A stretch of 64,000 nt of DNA, taken from positions 496,001 to 560,000 of the forward strand of contig CANLUC010000001.1 in the NCBI GenBank assembly GCA_947494195.1. The letters are read 5' to 3'. The notes below the pieces were generated by a model, which did no database searches, was not told the origin of the DNA, and saw only the letters and a program-made list of their open reading frames with translations. A program made the translations under genes and the position numbers. Every line of letters begins with the position of its first letter. Positions within the stretch are counted from its first letter, which is position 1. This stretch comes from an uncultured Nesterenkonia sp. (GTDB taxonomy: Bacteria > Actinomycetota > Actinomycetes > Actinomycetales > Micrococcaceae). Shown in pieces: positions 18,144-27,490 of this stretch.

Positions 18144-18989
18144 TCAGGCGCCCGGGAGGGGCACGGGGGTGACCCCCAAGGGCTCGAGCTCGGAGGCTCC
18201 GCCGTCGGCCGCGGTGAGCACCCAGATGCCGTCTGCGTGCCGGGCCACCGAGTGTTCCCACTGGCTGGCATGGGAGCCGTCGGAGGTCACCACGGTCCAG
18301 TCATCCTCAAGGACTCGCGTCTCGATGCCGCCGCGGGTGAGCATCGGCTCGATCGCCAGGGCCATGCCGGGCTTGATCCGGGCGCCCTTCATTCCCGTGG
18401 AGTAGTTGAACACGTCGGGCGCCATGTGCATCTGGGATCCGATGCCGTGGCCGACGTAGTCCTCAAGGATTCCCAGCTGCTTGCCGGACTGGGCGGCCAC
18501 GTAGTCTTCGATGGCCTCCCCGATCTCGCCGGTGCTCTTGGCCTCGGCGAAGGCGGCGATGCCTCGCCACATCGCCGCGGCCGTGACCCGGGAGAGGCGC
18601 TCGTCCTCGGCGTCGGCGGTGCCGGAGGCGGAGTCTCCGAGGATGAGCGTCCGGGCGGAGTCCGAGTGCCAGCCCTCGACGATGCACCCTCCGTCCACCT
18701 TGAGCACGTCCCCTGCCCTGAGCACCCGCTCCCCCGGGATCCCATGCACCACTTCGTCGTTGACCGAGGTGCAGATGTAACCCGGGAAGCCGTGGTAGTT
18801 CAGGAAGTTCGGCTTGGCCCCGCGTGCGGTGATGCGCTCCGCGAACACGTCATTGAGCGCAGAGGTGGTCACCCCGGGGGCGGCTGCCGCCAGGGTCGCA
18901 TCCAGAGCTTCGCTGAGGATGGCACCGGCCGCGGCCATATGCCGAAGCTGCTCGGGTGACTTCAGTTCGATCCTGCTGCGGGAGAACAT
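18144..18989 (-). CDS. map: Methionine aminopeptidase, type I
   Basis: A 281-residue metalloenzyme that removes the initiator Met. The five metal ligands can be placed in DVLKVDGGCI (Asp) with the following HSDSARTL (Asp), GHGIG (His), AIEPML (Glu) and WEHSV (Glu). Its ATG overlaps the adk stop by one base (TGATG), so it is co-translated with secY-adk. The downstream gap to infA (about 120 bp of non-coding sequence on that side) shows no strong terminator. Confidence 0.96.
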   Translation of the reverse strand: MFSRSRIELKSPEQLRHMAAAGAILSEALDATLAAAAPGVTTSALNDVFAERITARGAKPNFLNYHGFPGYICTSVNDEVVHGIPGERVLRAGDVLKVDGGCIVEGWHSDSARTLILGDSASGTADAEDERLSRVTAAAMWRGIAAFAEAKSTGEIGEAIEDYVAAQSGKQLGILEDYVGHGIGSQMHMAPDVFNYSTGMKGARIKPGMALAIEPMLTRGGIETRVLEDDWTVVTSDGSHASQWEHSVARHADGIWVLTAADGGASELEPLGVTPVPLPGA

Positions 18990-19558
18990 CAGGACTTGAG
19001 CGCTTCCATGATGCGTGAGTTGACGTCCTCCACCGGGCCCAGGCCGTCGACTCGACGCACGAGTCCACGAGCGTCGTACTCGGCGATCATGGGCGCGGTC
19101 TCGGAAGTGAAGATCTCCAGCCGGCGACGGATGGCACTCTCGTCGGCGTCGTCCTCTCGTCCCTCGATCTCGGCGCGCTTCTTGAGCCGCTGGATGAGTT
19201 CGTCTCGGTCGGCGGTGAGCTCCAGGACGACGTCGAGGGAGACCTCGAGGCGTTCGAGCATCTCATCGAGCGCCGCGACCTGGACGCGGTTGCGCGGGTA
19301 TCCGTCGAGCAGGAAGCCGTTGCTGGCGTCCTCCCAGGTGAGGCGGTCCTCGATCATGCGGTTCGTCACGGAGTCCGGCACCAGGTCCCCGGCGTCGACG
19401 TACTTCTGCGCCTCGCGTCCGAGCTCGGTCTGTTCCTTGATGTTCACTCGGAAGATGTCACCGGTGGAGATGGCGACGATGCCGAGCTCTTCGGAGATCT
19501 TCTTCGACTGGGTGCCCTTGCCGGAGCCGGCAGGTCCAACAATCAACATGCGCGTCAT
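18989..19558 (-). CDS. adk: Adenylate kinase
   Basis: 189 residues, the short-LID form without zinc cysteines. P-loop GPAGSGKGTQ at residues 8-17, AISTGDIFR, and DGYPRNRVQ are present. It interconverts ATP+AMP and 2 ADP. ATG overlaps the secY stop as ATGA (19555-19558). Confidence 0.96.
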   Translation of the reverse strand: MTRMLIVGPAGSGKGTQSKKISEELGIVAISTGDIFRVNIKEQTELGREAQKYVDAGDLVPDSVTNRMIEDRLTWEDASNGFLLDGYPRNRVQVAALDEMLERLEVSLDVVLELTADRDELIQRLKKRAEIEGREDDADESAIRRRLEIFTSETAPMIAEYDARGLVRRVDGLGPVEDVNSRIMEALKS

Positions 19559-20862
19559 CGCAACAACCCTTCGTAGTTCCGCTGTTCCATCTGTGCGTTG
19601 ATCTGCTTGACGGTGGTCAGGCCGACGCCGACCATGATCAGGATCGAGGTGCCGCCGAACGGGAAGTTCTGGTTGGCTCCGATCAGCACGAACGCGATCA
19701 GTGGGATCAGTGCGATCAGGCCCAGGTACAGCGCACCCGGGAAGGTGATCCGTGAGATCACATACGCCAGGTAGCTCTCAGTGGGCTTGCCGGCGCGGAT
19801 GCCTGGGATGAAGCCACCGAACTTGCGCATGTTCTCGGCGACCTCGTTCGGGTTGAACGTGATCGTCACGTAGAAGTAGGTGAAGAAGATGGTCATCAGG
19901 AAGAAGGTGGCCATGTACAGCGGGTGCGCGCCGCCCACGAAGTAGGTCTGCACGAACTCGACGAGCCAGGAAGGCTCCTCCCCCGGGCCGGGCTGGTTGA
20001 ACTGTGCGAGCACCGAGGGAAGCATCAGCACCGAGGAGGCGAAGATGACCGGGATGACGCCGGCCATGTTGACCTTGATCGGGATGTAGGTGGAGGTTCC
20101 GCCCACGGTGCGGCGGCCCACCTGACGCTTCGCGTACTGGACGGGCACGCGGCGCTGGGACTGCTCGACGAAGACGACGGCCGTGATGGTGACCAGGCCG
20201 ATGAGCAGCACCATGCCGAAGGTCCGCCACCCCTGGGTGGTCCAGATCTCGCCCATGGCGCCGGGGAAGCCCGCGGCGATGGAGACGAAGATCAGGATGG
20301 ACATGCCGTTGCCGACACCGCGCTCGGTGATCTGCTCGCCGAGCCACATGATCAGGGCGACGCCGGTGACCAGCGCCAGGATCATCAGCAGGATGACCGG
20401 CAGGGCGTCGCTGGTGGTGATGGGGATGTCACAGCCGAGCAGGGTGCCGGTGCGTGCGGTCGTCACCAGCGTGGTGGCGTTGAGCGTGGCCAGGGCGATC
20501 GTCAGATACCGGGTGTACTGGGTGAGCTTCGCCTGGCCCTGCGGCCCCTCGCGCTGGAGGTTCTCGAACCGGGGAATGACCACGCGCAGCAGCTGCACGA
20601 TGATCGCCGCGGTGATGTAGGGCATGATCCCGAGCGCGAATATGGACACCTGGAGCAGAGCTCCGCCGGAGAACATGTTGACGAAGGAGTAGAGGCCGCC
20701 CTCAGTGGTCCCCAGTGCCAGGCACTGCTGGACGGCTGAGTAGTCCACCCCGGGTGCCGGGATGAATGCGCCGATGCGGTAGATCGCGATGATCGCGATG
20801 GTGAACCAGATCTTTCGACGCAGGTCGGGTGTCTTGAACACCCTTGCGATCGCGCTGAACAA
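19555..20862 (-). CDS. secY: Protein translocase subunit SecY
   Basis: A 435-residue protein with ten membrane segments that forms the Sec channel; its partner SecE is encoded at 52075-52419. RVFKTPDLRRKIWFTI at the N-terminus, GVGNGMSILIF, and ITFNPNEVAENMRK-type cytoplasmic loops are typical. The TTG at 20862 is the best start: AGGAGG lies four bases upstream and it gives the family's short N-terminus (LFSAIARVFKTP). A promoter lies about 50 nt upstream. Confidence 0.95.
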   Translation of the reverse strand: MFSAIARVFKTPDLRRKIWFTIAIIAIYRIGAFIPAPGVDYSAVQQCLALGTTEGGLYSFVNMFSGGALLQVSIFALGIMPYITAAIIVQLLRVVIPRFENLQREGPQGQAKLTQYTRYLTIALATLNATTLVTTARTGTLLGCDIPITTSDALPVILLMILALVTGVALIMWLGEQITERGVGNGMSILIFVSIAAGFPGAMGEIWTTQGWRTFGMVLLIGLVTITAVVFVEQSQRRVPVQYAKRQVGRRTVGGTSTYIPIKVNMAGVIPVIFASSVLMLPSVLAQFNQPGPGEEPSWLVEFVQTYFVGGAHPLYMATFFLMTIFFTYFYVTITFNPNEVAENMRKFGGFIPGIRAGKPTESYLAYVISRITFPGALYLGLIALIPLIAFVLIGANQNFPFGGTSILIMVGVGLTTVKQINAQMEQRNYEGLLR

Positions 20863-20917
20863 GCGGCCTCCTGATGCGTGATTTGCCCGTGTGATGCCTT
20901 CGGCCACACAGACGGTC

Positions 20918-20923
20918 ATACTA
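20918..20923 (-). promoter_or_regulatory. Putative -10 box (TAGTAT) of secY-adk-map
   Basis: Minus-strand TAGTAT about 55 bp upstream of the secY start, just past two terminator hairpins. The -35 region is T-rich (CTTTTC 17 bp upstream) but a poor consensus match. Confidence 0.45.
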
Positions 20924-20954
20924 ACGCGCGGTGCGCATGAGAAAAGAATCCTGC

Positions 20955-20989
20955 GGCCGTGACCGGCCGGGATGTGGCTGGTCACGGCC
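20955..20989 (-). terminator. Second terminator after rplO
   Basis: GGCCGTGACC and GGTCACGGCC form a perfect 10-bp stem with an internal GGCCGG segment; on the minus strand it is followed by a T-rich ATTCTTTTC. Confidence 0.6.
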
Positions 20990-20998
20990 TGGATATGA

Positions 20999-21030
20999 AG
21001 AGACCCCCGTGGTGATCCACGGGGGTCTCT
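20999..21030 (-). terminator. First terminator after rplO
   Basis: A perfect 14-bp stem (AGAGACCCCCGTGG with its complement) and a TGAT loop, 17 bp after the rplO stop. Confidence 0.75.
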
Positions 21031-21046
21031 CACATGTGAGAACCGA

Positions 21047-21541
21047 TCAGGCCTGCTTGGAAGCGGCCTTCAGCGGCAGCTGCTCGGTGGAGCCACCGGC
21101 AGCATTGATCTTCTCCACGGCGCTGGCCGAGAAGGCGTGTGCCTTCACGGTCACGGCCACGGAGATCTCGCCAGAACCGAGCACCTTGACGGGGCGGCCC
21201 TTGCGAGCAGCACCCTTGGCGATCAGGTCATCGGCGGTGACGTCTCCGCCCTCGGGGAACATCTCGCCGAGCTTGGTCAGATTGACCGGCGAGTATTCCA
21301 CGCGGAACGGGTTCTTGAAGCCGCGCAGCTTCGGAAGGCGCATGTACAGCGGAAGCTGTCCACCTTCGAAGCCTGCACGGACCTGGTAACGGGCCTTCGT
21401 ACCCTTGGTACCACGGCCTGCAGTCTTGCCCTTGGAAGCCTCACCACGCCCAACACGGGTGCGGGACTTCTTGGAGCCGGGCGCCGGACGCAGATCGTGG
21501 ACCTTGAGGACGTTGGAATCCGCAGCAGTGTTCTCTGCCAT
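21047..21541 (-). CDS. rplO: 50S ribosomal protein L15
   Basis: 164 residues. The basic N-terminal [21 protein letters not shown] and [19 protein letters not shown] identify L15, a late assembly protein near the peptidyl-transferase centre. It lies 2 bp after rpmD and is the last gene before the double terminator ahead of secY. Confidence 0.97.
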   Translation of the reverse strand: MAENTAADSNVLKVHDLRPAPGSKKSRTRVGRGEASKGKTAGRGTKGTKARYQVRAGFEGGQLPLYMRLPKLRGFKNPFRVEYSPVNLTKLGEMFPEGGDVTADDLIAKGAARKGRPVKVLGSGEISVAVTVKAHAFSASAVEKINAAGGSTEQLPLKAASKQA

Positions 21542-21543
21542 CC

Positions 21544-21780
21544 TTAGTTCGCCTCCTCAGCCTTGACTAGATGCTTCACGCTGTTGAGCATGCCCACGGT
21601 CACGGCGTCGGCATCGCGGACCACGGTGTGGCCCACGCGCTTGAGTCCAAGCGAGCGAACAGTCTCGCGGTGCTTGGGGTTGGCGCCGATCAGTGACTTG
21701 ACCTGGGTGACGGTGAGCTTGTGCTCGCCGGTCTTCAGGTTTCGCGCGGTGTTGTAGTTGACGGTACTGCGCAAGGTCAT
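21544..21780 (-). CDS. rpmD: 50S ribosomal protein L30
   Basis: 78 residues, about 18 longer than usual because of an N-terminal extension. The core [19 protein letters not shown] and [13 protein letters not shown] is standard L30. The ATG at 21780 overlaps the rpsE stop as ATGA, which supports the longer start. Confidence 0.93.
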   Translation of the reverse strand: MTLRSTVNYNTARNLKTGEHKLTVTQVKSLIGANPKHRETVRSLGLKRVGHTVVRDADAVTVGMLNSVKHLVKAEEAN

Positions 21781-22532
21781 GCACCTGCCTTCTGTGCACG
21801 GGCCTCGCGGTCAGCCGCCATAGTGCGCAGCATGCGCGCCGGTGCGATCTCGTCGAGAGCCTTGCCGCGGCGTGCTGCCACGGATTCGGGCTCTTCGAGC
21901 TGCTTGAGGGCATCGATGGTGCCGTGAACGATGTTGATGGCGTTCACCGAGCCCATGGACTTGGTCAGCACGTCGTGGATGCCTGCGCACTCGAGTACGG
22001 CGCGGACAGGACCTCCGGCGATCACACCGGTACCCGGTGCTGCGGGACGAAGCAGGACGACGCCGGCAGCATCCTCACCCTTGACCAGGTGCGGGATGGT
22101 GGAGCCGACGCGCGGGACGCGGAAGAAGCTCTTCTTGGCCTCTTCCACACCCTTGGCGATGGCCGCCGGGACTTCCTTGGCCTTGCCGTATCCGACGCCG
22201 ACCAGACCATCGCCGTCTCCGACGATGACCAGGGCGGTGAAGCTGAAGCGACGACCACCCTTGACGACCTTGGACACGCGGTTGATCGTCACGACGCGCT
22301 CGAGGAACTTGTCCTTCTCCTCTTCGCGACCGCCACGACCGCGACCGCGGCCGCCGCCTTCGCTGCGACCTCCACGACCGCCGCGGTTGTCACCGCGGCC
22401 GCCGCGCTCGCCGCGAGCTGAGTTGCTGTTCTCGCCGGCAGCCTGAGTCTGCGATGCAGTCTCCGGTGCGGCGGTTTCTTTGGCCTCAGTCACAGACGAG
22501 TCCTTCACGGGGTTGTTTGCGTTCTCACTCAC
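21777..22532 (-). CDS. rpsE: 30S ribosomal protein S5 with Arg/Gly-rich N-terminus
   Basis: 251 residues against ~167 in E. coli. Residues 1-39 are acidic/polar, residues 40-69 are an RGG-type tract ([16 protein letters not shown] then [10 protein letters not shown]), and standard S5 begins near 72 with [19 protein letters not shown]5 helps form the mRNA entry channel and proofreading region. It starts at GTG 22532, overlapping the rplR stop as GTGA. Confidence 0.96.
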   Translation of the reverse strand: MSENANNPVKDSSVTEAKETAAPETASQTQAAGENSNSARGERGGRGDNRGGRGGRSEGGGRGRGRGGREEEKDKFLERVVTINRVSKVVKGGRRFSFTALVIVGDGDGLVGVGYGKAKEVPAAIAKGVEEAKKSFFRVPRVGSTIPHLVKGEDAAGVVLLRPAAPGTGVIAGGPVRAVLECAGIHDVLTKSMGSVNAINIVHGTIDALKQLEEPESVAARRGKALDEIAPARMLRTMAADREARAQKAGA

Positions 22533-22900
22533 AGCTTCAGCCCACCTTCCCGGGCGCCGTCAGCGACGGCTGCCACGCGACCGTGGTACTTGTTGCCGCC
22601 GCGGTCGAAAACCACGGCGTCGATGCCAGCTGCTTTGGCGCGCTCGGCGACCATTTCGCCGACCTTCTTCGCCTTGGCGGTCTTGTCGCCGTCGAAGCTG
22701 CGCAGGTCCGCCTCCATAGTGGTGGCGGAGACCAGGGTCTTGCCCTCGAGGTCATTGACCACCTGGGCGACCATGTGACGAGCGGAGCGGTTGACCACCA
22801 GGCGCGGACGCTCGGCGGAGCCGTTGAGCTTCTTGCGCAGGCGGAGGTGGCGGCGGCCGCGGGCAGCGGATTTGGATTTGCCCTTGATACCAATAGCCAT
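22529..22900 (-). CDS. rplR: 50S ribosomal protein L18
   Basis: 123 residues. [20 protein letters not shown] and the C-terminal [20 protein letters not shown] identify L18, a 5S rRNA-binding protein. It starts 3 bp after rplF. Confidence 0.97.
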   Translation of the reverse strand: MAIGIKGKSKSAARGRRHLRLRKKLNGSAERPRLVVNRSARHMVAQVVNDLEGKTLVSATTMEADLRSFDGDKTAKAKKVGEMVAERAKAAGIDAVVFDRGGNKYHGRVAAVADGAREGGLKL

Positions 22901-22903
22901 GGT

Positions 22904-23440
22904 TTACTTACCTGCCTTTCCGGCCTTGCGGCGAATCTGCTCGCCCTCGTAACGCACGCCTTTGCCCTTGTACGGGTCAGGCTTGCGCAGCTTGCGGATA
23001 TTGGCGGCGACCTCGCCGACCTGCTGCTTGTCGATACCGATGACAGACAGCTTGGTGGCGCCATCGACCTGGAAGGTGATGCCCGTGGGGGCCTTCACCG
23101 GAACCGGGTGCGAGTAGCCGAGTGCAAACTCCAGGTCATCGCCCTTCGGCAGCACACGGTAACCGGTGCCGACGATCTCGAGCTTCTTGGAGTAGCCCTC
23201 AGTGACACCGATGACCATGTTGTTGATCAGGGTGCGGGTCAGGCCGTGCAGCGAACGGGATTCGCGTTCGTCGTTGGGACGGGACACCGTGATGGTGCCC
23301 TCTTCCTGGTCGACGGTGATGCCTTCGGCAAGAGTGCGGGAAAGTTCGCCCTTGGGCCCTTTGACAGAGACCTCGCGACCTTCCAGCTTAACCTCGACGC
23401 CGGCAGGGAGGGTGATCGGAAGACGACCGATGCGTGACAT
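22904..23440 (-). CDS. rplF: 50S ribosomal protein L6
   Basis: 178 residues with two similar alpha/beta domains. [17 protein letters not shown] start, GPKGELSR, and the C-terminal [20 protein letters not shown] signature are all present. It lies near the sarcin-ricin loop. Confidence 0.97.
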   Translation of the reverse strand: MSRIGRLPITLPAGVEVKLEGREVSVKGPKGELSRTLAEGITVDQEEGTITVSRPNDERESRSLHGLTRTLINNMVIGVTEGYSKKLEIVGTGYRVLPKGDDLEFALGYSHPVPVKAPTGITFQVDGATKLSVIGIDKQQVGEVAANIRKLRKPDPYKGKGVRYEGEQIRRKAGKAGK

Positions 23441-23460
23441 AGTGCTTCGACTCCTTCCGG

Positions 23461-23859
23461 TTACCAGACGTAGGCGAGGACTTCCCCACCGACGCCCTTC
23501 TTTGCTGCCTGCCGGTCGGTAAGGAGACCGGAGGATGTGGACAGGATCGCGATGCCCAGGCCGCCCAAGACGTGCGGGAGGTTGGTGGACTTCGCGTACA
23601 CCCGGAGACCGGGCTTGGAGATGCGGCGCAGGCCGGCGATCGAACGCTCACGGTTCGGGCCGAACTTGAGGTCGATGGCCAGGGTCTTTCCGACCTCGGC
23701 CTCCTCTTCGCGCCATTCGGTGATGTAACCTTCCGCCTTCAGGATGTCGGCCACACGCACCTTCAGCTTCGAGCTGGGCATGGACACCTGATCGTGGAAA
23801 GCCGAGTTGGCATTGCGCAGACGTGTCAGCATGTCTGCGACTGGGTCAGTCATTGTCAT
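23461..23859 (-). CDS. rpsH: 30S ribosomal protein S8
   Basis: 132 residues. [18 protein letters not shown] start and the C-terminal [11 protein letters not shown] are standard. It binds the central domain of 16S rRNA. The 121-bp gap upstream, to rplE, lacks rpsN, which commonly lies there in other bacteria. Confidence 0.97.
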   Translation of the reverse strand: MTMTDPVADMLTRLRNANSAFHDQVSMPSSKLKVRVADILKAEGYITEWREEEAEVGKTLAIDLKFGPNRERSIAGLRRISKPGLRVYAKSTNLPHVLGGLGIAILSTSSGLLTDRQAAKKGVGGEVLAYVW

Positions 23860-23970
23860 GAGGGGCTTCTGCCCTTCCTCGCCGTGGTTTCCAGTCTCCC
23901 GAGGAACTCGATGATCCGGCTGTTGCCGAACCGATCGGAACCTTTGGTGAAGGGACCTGCGGCGTAGTGC

Positions 23971-24549
23971 TTATTGGTCGGTCTTGAAGGGGAAGCCCAG
24001 CGCCTTGAGCAGTGCGCGGCCTTCCTCGTCAGTCTTGGCGGTGGTCACCACGGTGATGTCCATGCCGCGGGGGCGATCGATCTTGTCCTGGTCGATCTCG
24101 TGGAACACCGACTGTTCGGTCAAACCGAAGGTGTAGTTGCCGTTGCCGTCGAACTGCTTGCCGCTGAGTCCGCGGAAATCGCGAATACGGGGCAGCGCGA
24201 GGGTCACCAGGCGGTCCACGAATTCCCACATGCGATCGCCGCGCAGTGTGGTGTGGGTACCGATCGGCATGCCTTCACGCAGCTTGAACTGCGCGATGGA
24301 CTTCCGTGCACGGGTCACCTTCGGCTTCTGACCGGTGATCTTGGTCAGGTCCTCGACGGCGCCCTGGATGAGCTTGGAGTCGCGAGCTGCCTCGCCGACG
24401 CCCATGTTGACCACGACCTTGACCAGGCCGGGGACCTCCATGACGTTGGAGTATCCATACTCTTCCTGCAGTGTGGACCGGATGTCCTCGCGGTACTTGT
24501 TCTTCAGCCGCGGGGCGGTCTTCTCAGTCTGGCTCTGAACCTCAGTCAT
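23971..24549 (-). CDS. rplE: 50S ribosomal protein L5
   Basis: 192 residues. [20 protein letters not shown] and [13 protein letters not shown]-type sequence (here [19 protein letters not shown]) identify L5, which binds 5S rRNA and touches P-site tRNA. The ATG at 24549 overlaps the rplX stop (TGATG) and has AGGA six bases upstream; a GTG one codon earlier is less likely. Confidence 0.96.
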   Translation of the reverse strand: MTEVQSQTEKTAPRLKNKYREDIRSTLQEEYGYSNVMEVPGLVKVVVNMGVGEAARDSKLIQGAVEDLTKITGQKPKVTRARKSIAQFKLREGMPIGTHTTLRGDRMWEFVDRLVTLALPRIRDFRGLSGKQFDGNGNYTFGLTEQSVFHEIDQDKIDRPRGMDITVVTTAKTDEEGRALLKALGFPFKTDQ

Positions 24550-24884
24550 CACAGGTCCTTTCCGGAGGCCTTGGCGACGCGGATGCGCACAGTCTTGCTG
24601 ACGCCATCACGCTCCACGGTCTCCTGCCGGTAGCCCACGCGAGTCGGTTTGCCGGACTCGGGGTCGACCACAGCGACGTTGGAGATGTGGATGGTGGCCT
24701 CAGACTCCACGATGCCACCCTCGGTGCTGCCGAACTGGCCGGCACGGAGGTGACGCTTCATGCGGTTGACGCCCTCGACGAGGACGCGCTCCTTGGCGGG
24801 CAGGACCTGCAGGACCTTGCCCTGCTTGCCCTTGTCCTTGCCGGTGAGGACCTGGACGAGGTCGTCTTTCTTGATCTTGGCCAT
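24549..24884 (-). CDS. rplX: 50S ribosomal protein L24
   Basis: 111 residues with an N-terminal KOW motif ([20 protein letters not shown]). An early assembly initiator of 50S. It starts 3 bp after rplN. Confidence 0.96.
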   Translation of the reverse strand: MAKIKKDDLVQVLTGKDKGKQGKVLQVLPAKERVLVEGVNRMKRHLRAGQFGSTEGGIVESEATIHISNVAVVDPESGKPTRVGYRQETVERDGVSKTVRIRVAKASGKDL

Positions 24885-24887
24885 GAG

Positions 24888-25259
24888 TCAGAGCACCTCC
24901 GGAGCGAGCGAGACGATCTTCATGAACTTCTTGTCGCGCAGTTCGCGACCCACCGGCCCGAAGATACGGGTACCGCGCGGCTCCGGAGTGTCACCCTTGA
25001 GGATGACGGCAGCGTTCTCGTCGAAGCTGATGTAGGAGCCGTCGTTGCGACGGGTCTTCTTCTTTGAACGCACGACGACAGCCTTGATGACGTCGCCCTT
25101 CTTGACATTTCCGCCCGGAATTGCGTCCTTGACGGTGGCGACGAATGTGTCGCCGATACCTGCATAGCGGCGTCCGGACCCACCGAGGACACGGATGACA
25201 AGGACTTCCTTGGCACCGGTGTTGTCGGCGATCTTGAGCCGCGATTCCTGTTGAATCAC
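24888..25259 (-). CDS. rplN: 50S ribosomal protein L14
   Basis: 123 residues. [19 protein letters not shown] start and the C-terminal [16 protein letters not shown]-like end (here [16 protein letters not shown]). L14 bridges the subunits and is the binding site of RsfS. It starts at GTG 25259 and is the first gene of the spc cluster, with its own promoter 290 nt upstream. Confidence 0.97.
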   Translation of the reverse strand: MIQQESRLKIADNTGAKEVLVIRVLGGSGRRYAGIGDTFVATVKDAIPGGNVKKGDVIKAVVVRSKKKTRRNDGSYISFDENAAVILKGDTPEPRGTRIFGPVGRELRDKKFMKIVSLAPEVL

Positions 25260-25549
25260 TTGGTTTCTCCTGTCGTCGCACTGGTTCTCGCACTCGTGCC
25301 GATCATCTCGGCTGGCGAGCCTTGTGGAACTTCTAGCCTGAGTCGGACACCTGGAGCGACGGGTGTCGCCCCGGGCCTGTGGTCCGACTTACCTGACAGT
25401 CCCCTGGCCGCTTACCCACACACTCTCCGTCCCTTGCGGACGGGCAGTTGAATGCATGGCCGAGGCGGCGTTTCCCGGGGCCCGGAGGCCCTTTCGGGGA
25501 CGTGCGCTGTCCTCTGAGGTGGATAGCCTCATCTATAAGGGCGCACAGC
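25260..25549 (-). other. Long 5' leader of rplN
   Basis: About 290 nt from the predicted transcription start to rplN. No conserved ORF is visible. The remaining 135 bp up to rpsQ hold the promoter, a terminator hairpin, and a GGTTCAGCTGAACC palindrome near 25648-25661. Confidence 0.4.
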
Positions 25550-25555
25550 CTCAAA

Positions 25556-25584
25556 ATCATACACGAGATACGCCAAAGGCCCAA
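25556..25584 (-). promoter_or_regulatory. Promoter of the spc cluster (rplN onward)
   Basis: Minus-strand TTGGGC (25579-25584), 17-bp spacer, TATGAT (25556-25561). The -10 is a five-of-six match. The -35 lies inside the downstream arm of the rpsQ terminator. Confidence 0.6.
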
Positions 25585-25615
25585 CTCCGCACGGACGGTG
25601 CGGAAGTCGGGCCTT
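25576..25615 (-). terminator. Terminator of the S10 cluster (after rpsQ)
   Basis: AAGGCCC...CCGCAC pairs with GTGCGG...GGGCCTT with one bulge and one mismatch, around GGACG; a short T-run follows on the minus strand. It begins 70 bp after the rpsQ stop. Confidence 0.65.
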
Positions 25616-25684
25616 CGGTGCTGCAGCGTGGGTCCCCGGGTCCTGCGCAGGTTCAGCTGAACCGGCGATGACCCGAGGGCCTGA

Positions 25685-25957
25685 TCACTCTGCCTTCTCG
25701 ACGATCTCGGCGAGCCGCCAGCGCTTGGAGGCTGACAGCGGACGGGTCTCAGCGATGACTACGGTATCGCCGATCCCTGCCTGCTCGGTCTCATCATGTG
25801 CCATGAATTTGGTGTGCCGCTTCATGATCTTGCCGTACAGGCCGTGCTTACGACGATCCTCGACCTCGACGACGATGGTCTTGGCCATCTTGTCGGAGAC
25901 GACCACGCCGCGCAGGGTCTTACGGTCATTGCGGGTTTCTGCAGATGCTTCGCTCAT
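25685..25957 (-). CDS. rpsQ: 30S ribosomal protein S17
   Basis: 90 residues, OB-fold. [22 protein letters not shown] and [16 protein letters not shown]-like sequence identify S17. Last gene of the S10 cluster here. It begins 2 bp after rpmC. Confidence 0.96.
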   Translation of the reverse strand: MSEASAETRNDRKTLRGVVVSDKMAKTIVVEVEDRRKHGLYGKIMKRHTKFMAHDETEQAGIGDTVVIAETRPLSASKRWRLAEIVEKAE

Positions 25958-25959
25958 GC

Positions 25960-26247
25960 TCAGTCCTCAGCCTTCTCTTCGTTCTGCTCATCGGCCGAAT
26001 CAGAGGAGGCTGCGTCGGCATCGACATTCTCGCGAATGCCCAGCTCGCGCTCACGCAGCACCGTGTAGATACGGGCGATGTCGCGCTTGATGTCCCGCAA
26101 CCGGCTGGAGTTCTCCAGCTGGCCGGTGGCGGACTGGAAGCGGAGGTTGAACAGCTCTTCCTTGGAAGAACGCAGCGCCTCAGCAAGGCCTGCGGAGTCC
26201 ATCTCTGCGAGCTTCTCAACGGTCAGCTCATTGGTTCCAACTGCCAT
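25960..26247 (-). CDS. rpmC: 50S ribosomal protein L29 with acidic tail
   Basis: 95 residues. The core [25 protein letters not shown] is standard L29, which forms part of the SRP and trigger-factor docking site at the exit tunnel. Residues after about 72 are an added acidic Asp/Glu/Ser/Ala tail. The ATG at 26247 gives the usual MAVG start; a GTG two codons earlier overlaps the rplP stop. Confidence 0.94.
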   Translation of the reverse strand: MAVGTNELTVEKLAEMDSAGLAEALRSSKEELFNLRFQSATGQLENSSRLRDIKRDIARIYTVLRERELGIRENVDADAASSDSADEQNEEKAED

Positions 26248-26249
26248 CG

Positions 26250-26666
26250 TCACTCACCACTCTCTCGGCTGATCACGCGTGCCTTCATGGGCAGCTTGTG
26301 GATTGCCAGCCGGAGCGCCTCTTTGGCGACTTCCTCGCTGACACCGGACAGCTCGAACATGATGCGTCCGGGCTTGACGTTGGCGATCCACCACTCCGGG
26401 GAGCCCTTGCCGGAGCCCATGCGGACCTCGGCAGGCTTCTTCGTCAGTGGCTGGTCGGGATAGATGTTGATCCAGACCTTGCCGCCACGCTTGATGTGGC
26501 GGGTCATGGCGATACGCGCAGCTTCAATCTGGCGGTTCGTCACGTAGGCCGGATCCAGGGCCTGGATGCCGTACTCGCCGAAGGCGAGCTCGGTTCCACC
26601 CTTTGCCTGCCCGCGGCGCTTGGGCCGGTGGGGCTTGCGGTACTTGACTCGACGTGGCATCAACAT
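26250..26666 (-). CDS. rplP: 50S ribosomal protein L16
   Basis: 138 residues. [15 protein letters not shown] start and [18 protein letters not shown] identify L16, which contacts A-site tRNA. Start ATG overlaps the rpsC stop by one base. Confidence 0.97.
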   Translation of the reverse strand: MLMPRRVKYRKPHRPKRRGQAKGGTELAFGEYGIQALDPAYVTNRQIEAARIAMTRHIKRGGKVWINIYPDQPLTKKPAEVRMGSGKGSPEWWIANVKPGRIMFELSGVSEEVAKEALRLAIHKLPMKARVISRESGE

Positions 26667-27490
26667 CAGTTCTGCCCTCCTTCAGCGCCAGAACCTGCTT
26701 CGGCGGGTGCCTGGGCACCGGCTTCGCGTCCACGGCCGGGACCGCGACGACGACGCTCTTCGCCACCACGGGCTCCGCCTGCTCCTCCGCGACCGCCACG
26801 AGCTCCACCGCGGCCGGAAGGCTGGGCAGCCTGCTGCGCGGCGAGTTCCTTGGCGGTGAGATCGCCCTTGTAGACCCAGACCTTCACGCCGATGCGACCG
26901 AAGGTGGTCTTGGCCTCGTGCTTGCCGAAGTCGATGTTCGCGCGCAGCGTGTGCAGCGGAACTCGTCCCTCGCGGTAGAACTCGGAGCGGGACATCTCGG
27001 CGCCGCCGAGACGGCCGGCGCACTGGATACGGATGCCCTTCGCGCCGGAACGCATGGCCGAGGTGATGGCCTTCTTCATCGCGCGGCGGAACGCCACGCG
27101 TGCTGCGAGCTGCTCAGCAACACCCTGAGCGACCAGCTGTGCATCGGTCTCGGGGCTCTTGACCTCAAGGATGTTCAGCTGGATCTGCTTGGCGGTGAGC
27201 TTCTCCAGTTCGCTGCGGATGCGGTCGGCCTCGGCGCCGCGGCGACCGATGACGATGCCTGGGCGCGCAGTGTGGATGTCCACACGGACGCGATCACGGG
27301 TGCGCTCGATCTCAACCTTCGAGATGCCGGCGCGCTCCACGGTCTTGGCCAACAGCTCACGGATCTGGACGTCTTCTTTCACGAAGTCCTTGTAACGCTG
27401 ACCGGCCTTCGTGGAGTCGGCGTACCAGTGTGAGATGTGGTCGGTCGTGATGCCCAGACGGAAACCATTGGGGTTAATCTTCTGTCCCAC
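26666..27490 (-). CDS. rpsC: 30S ribosomal protein S3 with Arg/Gly-rich C-terminus
   Basis: 274 residues; E. coli has 233. [14 protein letters not shown] start, KH domain ([15 protein letters not shown]) and the C-terminal [10 protein letters not shown] are normal. Residues 224-274 form an RGG-like tail with [11 protein letters not shown] and [13 protein letters not shown]3 lines the mRNA entry tunnel and has mRNA helicase activity with S4 and S5. It starts at GTG 27490, overlapping the rplV stop. Confidence 0.96.
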   Translation of the reverse strand: MGQKINPNGFRLGITTDHISHWYADSTKAGQRYKDFVKEDVQIRELLAKTVERAGISKVEIERTRDRVRVDIHTARPGIVIGRRGAEADRIRSELEKLTAKQIQLNILEVKSPETDAQLVAQGVAEQLAARVAFRRAMKKAITSAMRSGAKGIRIQCAGRLGGAEMSRSEFYREGRVPLHTLRANIDFGKHEAKTTFGRIGVKVWVYKGDLTAKELAAQQAAQPSGRGGARGGRGGAGGARGGEERRRRGPGRGREAGAQAPAEAGSGAEGGQN

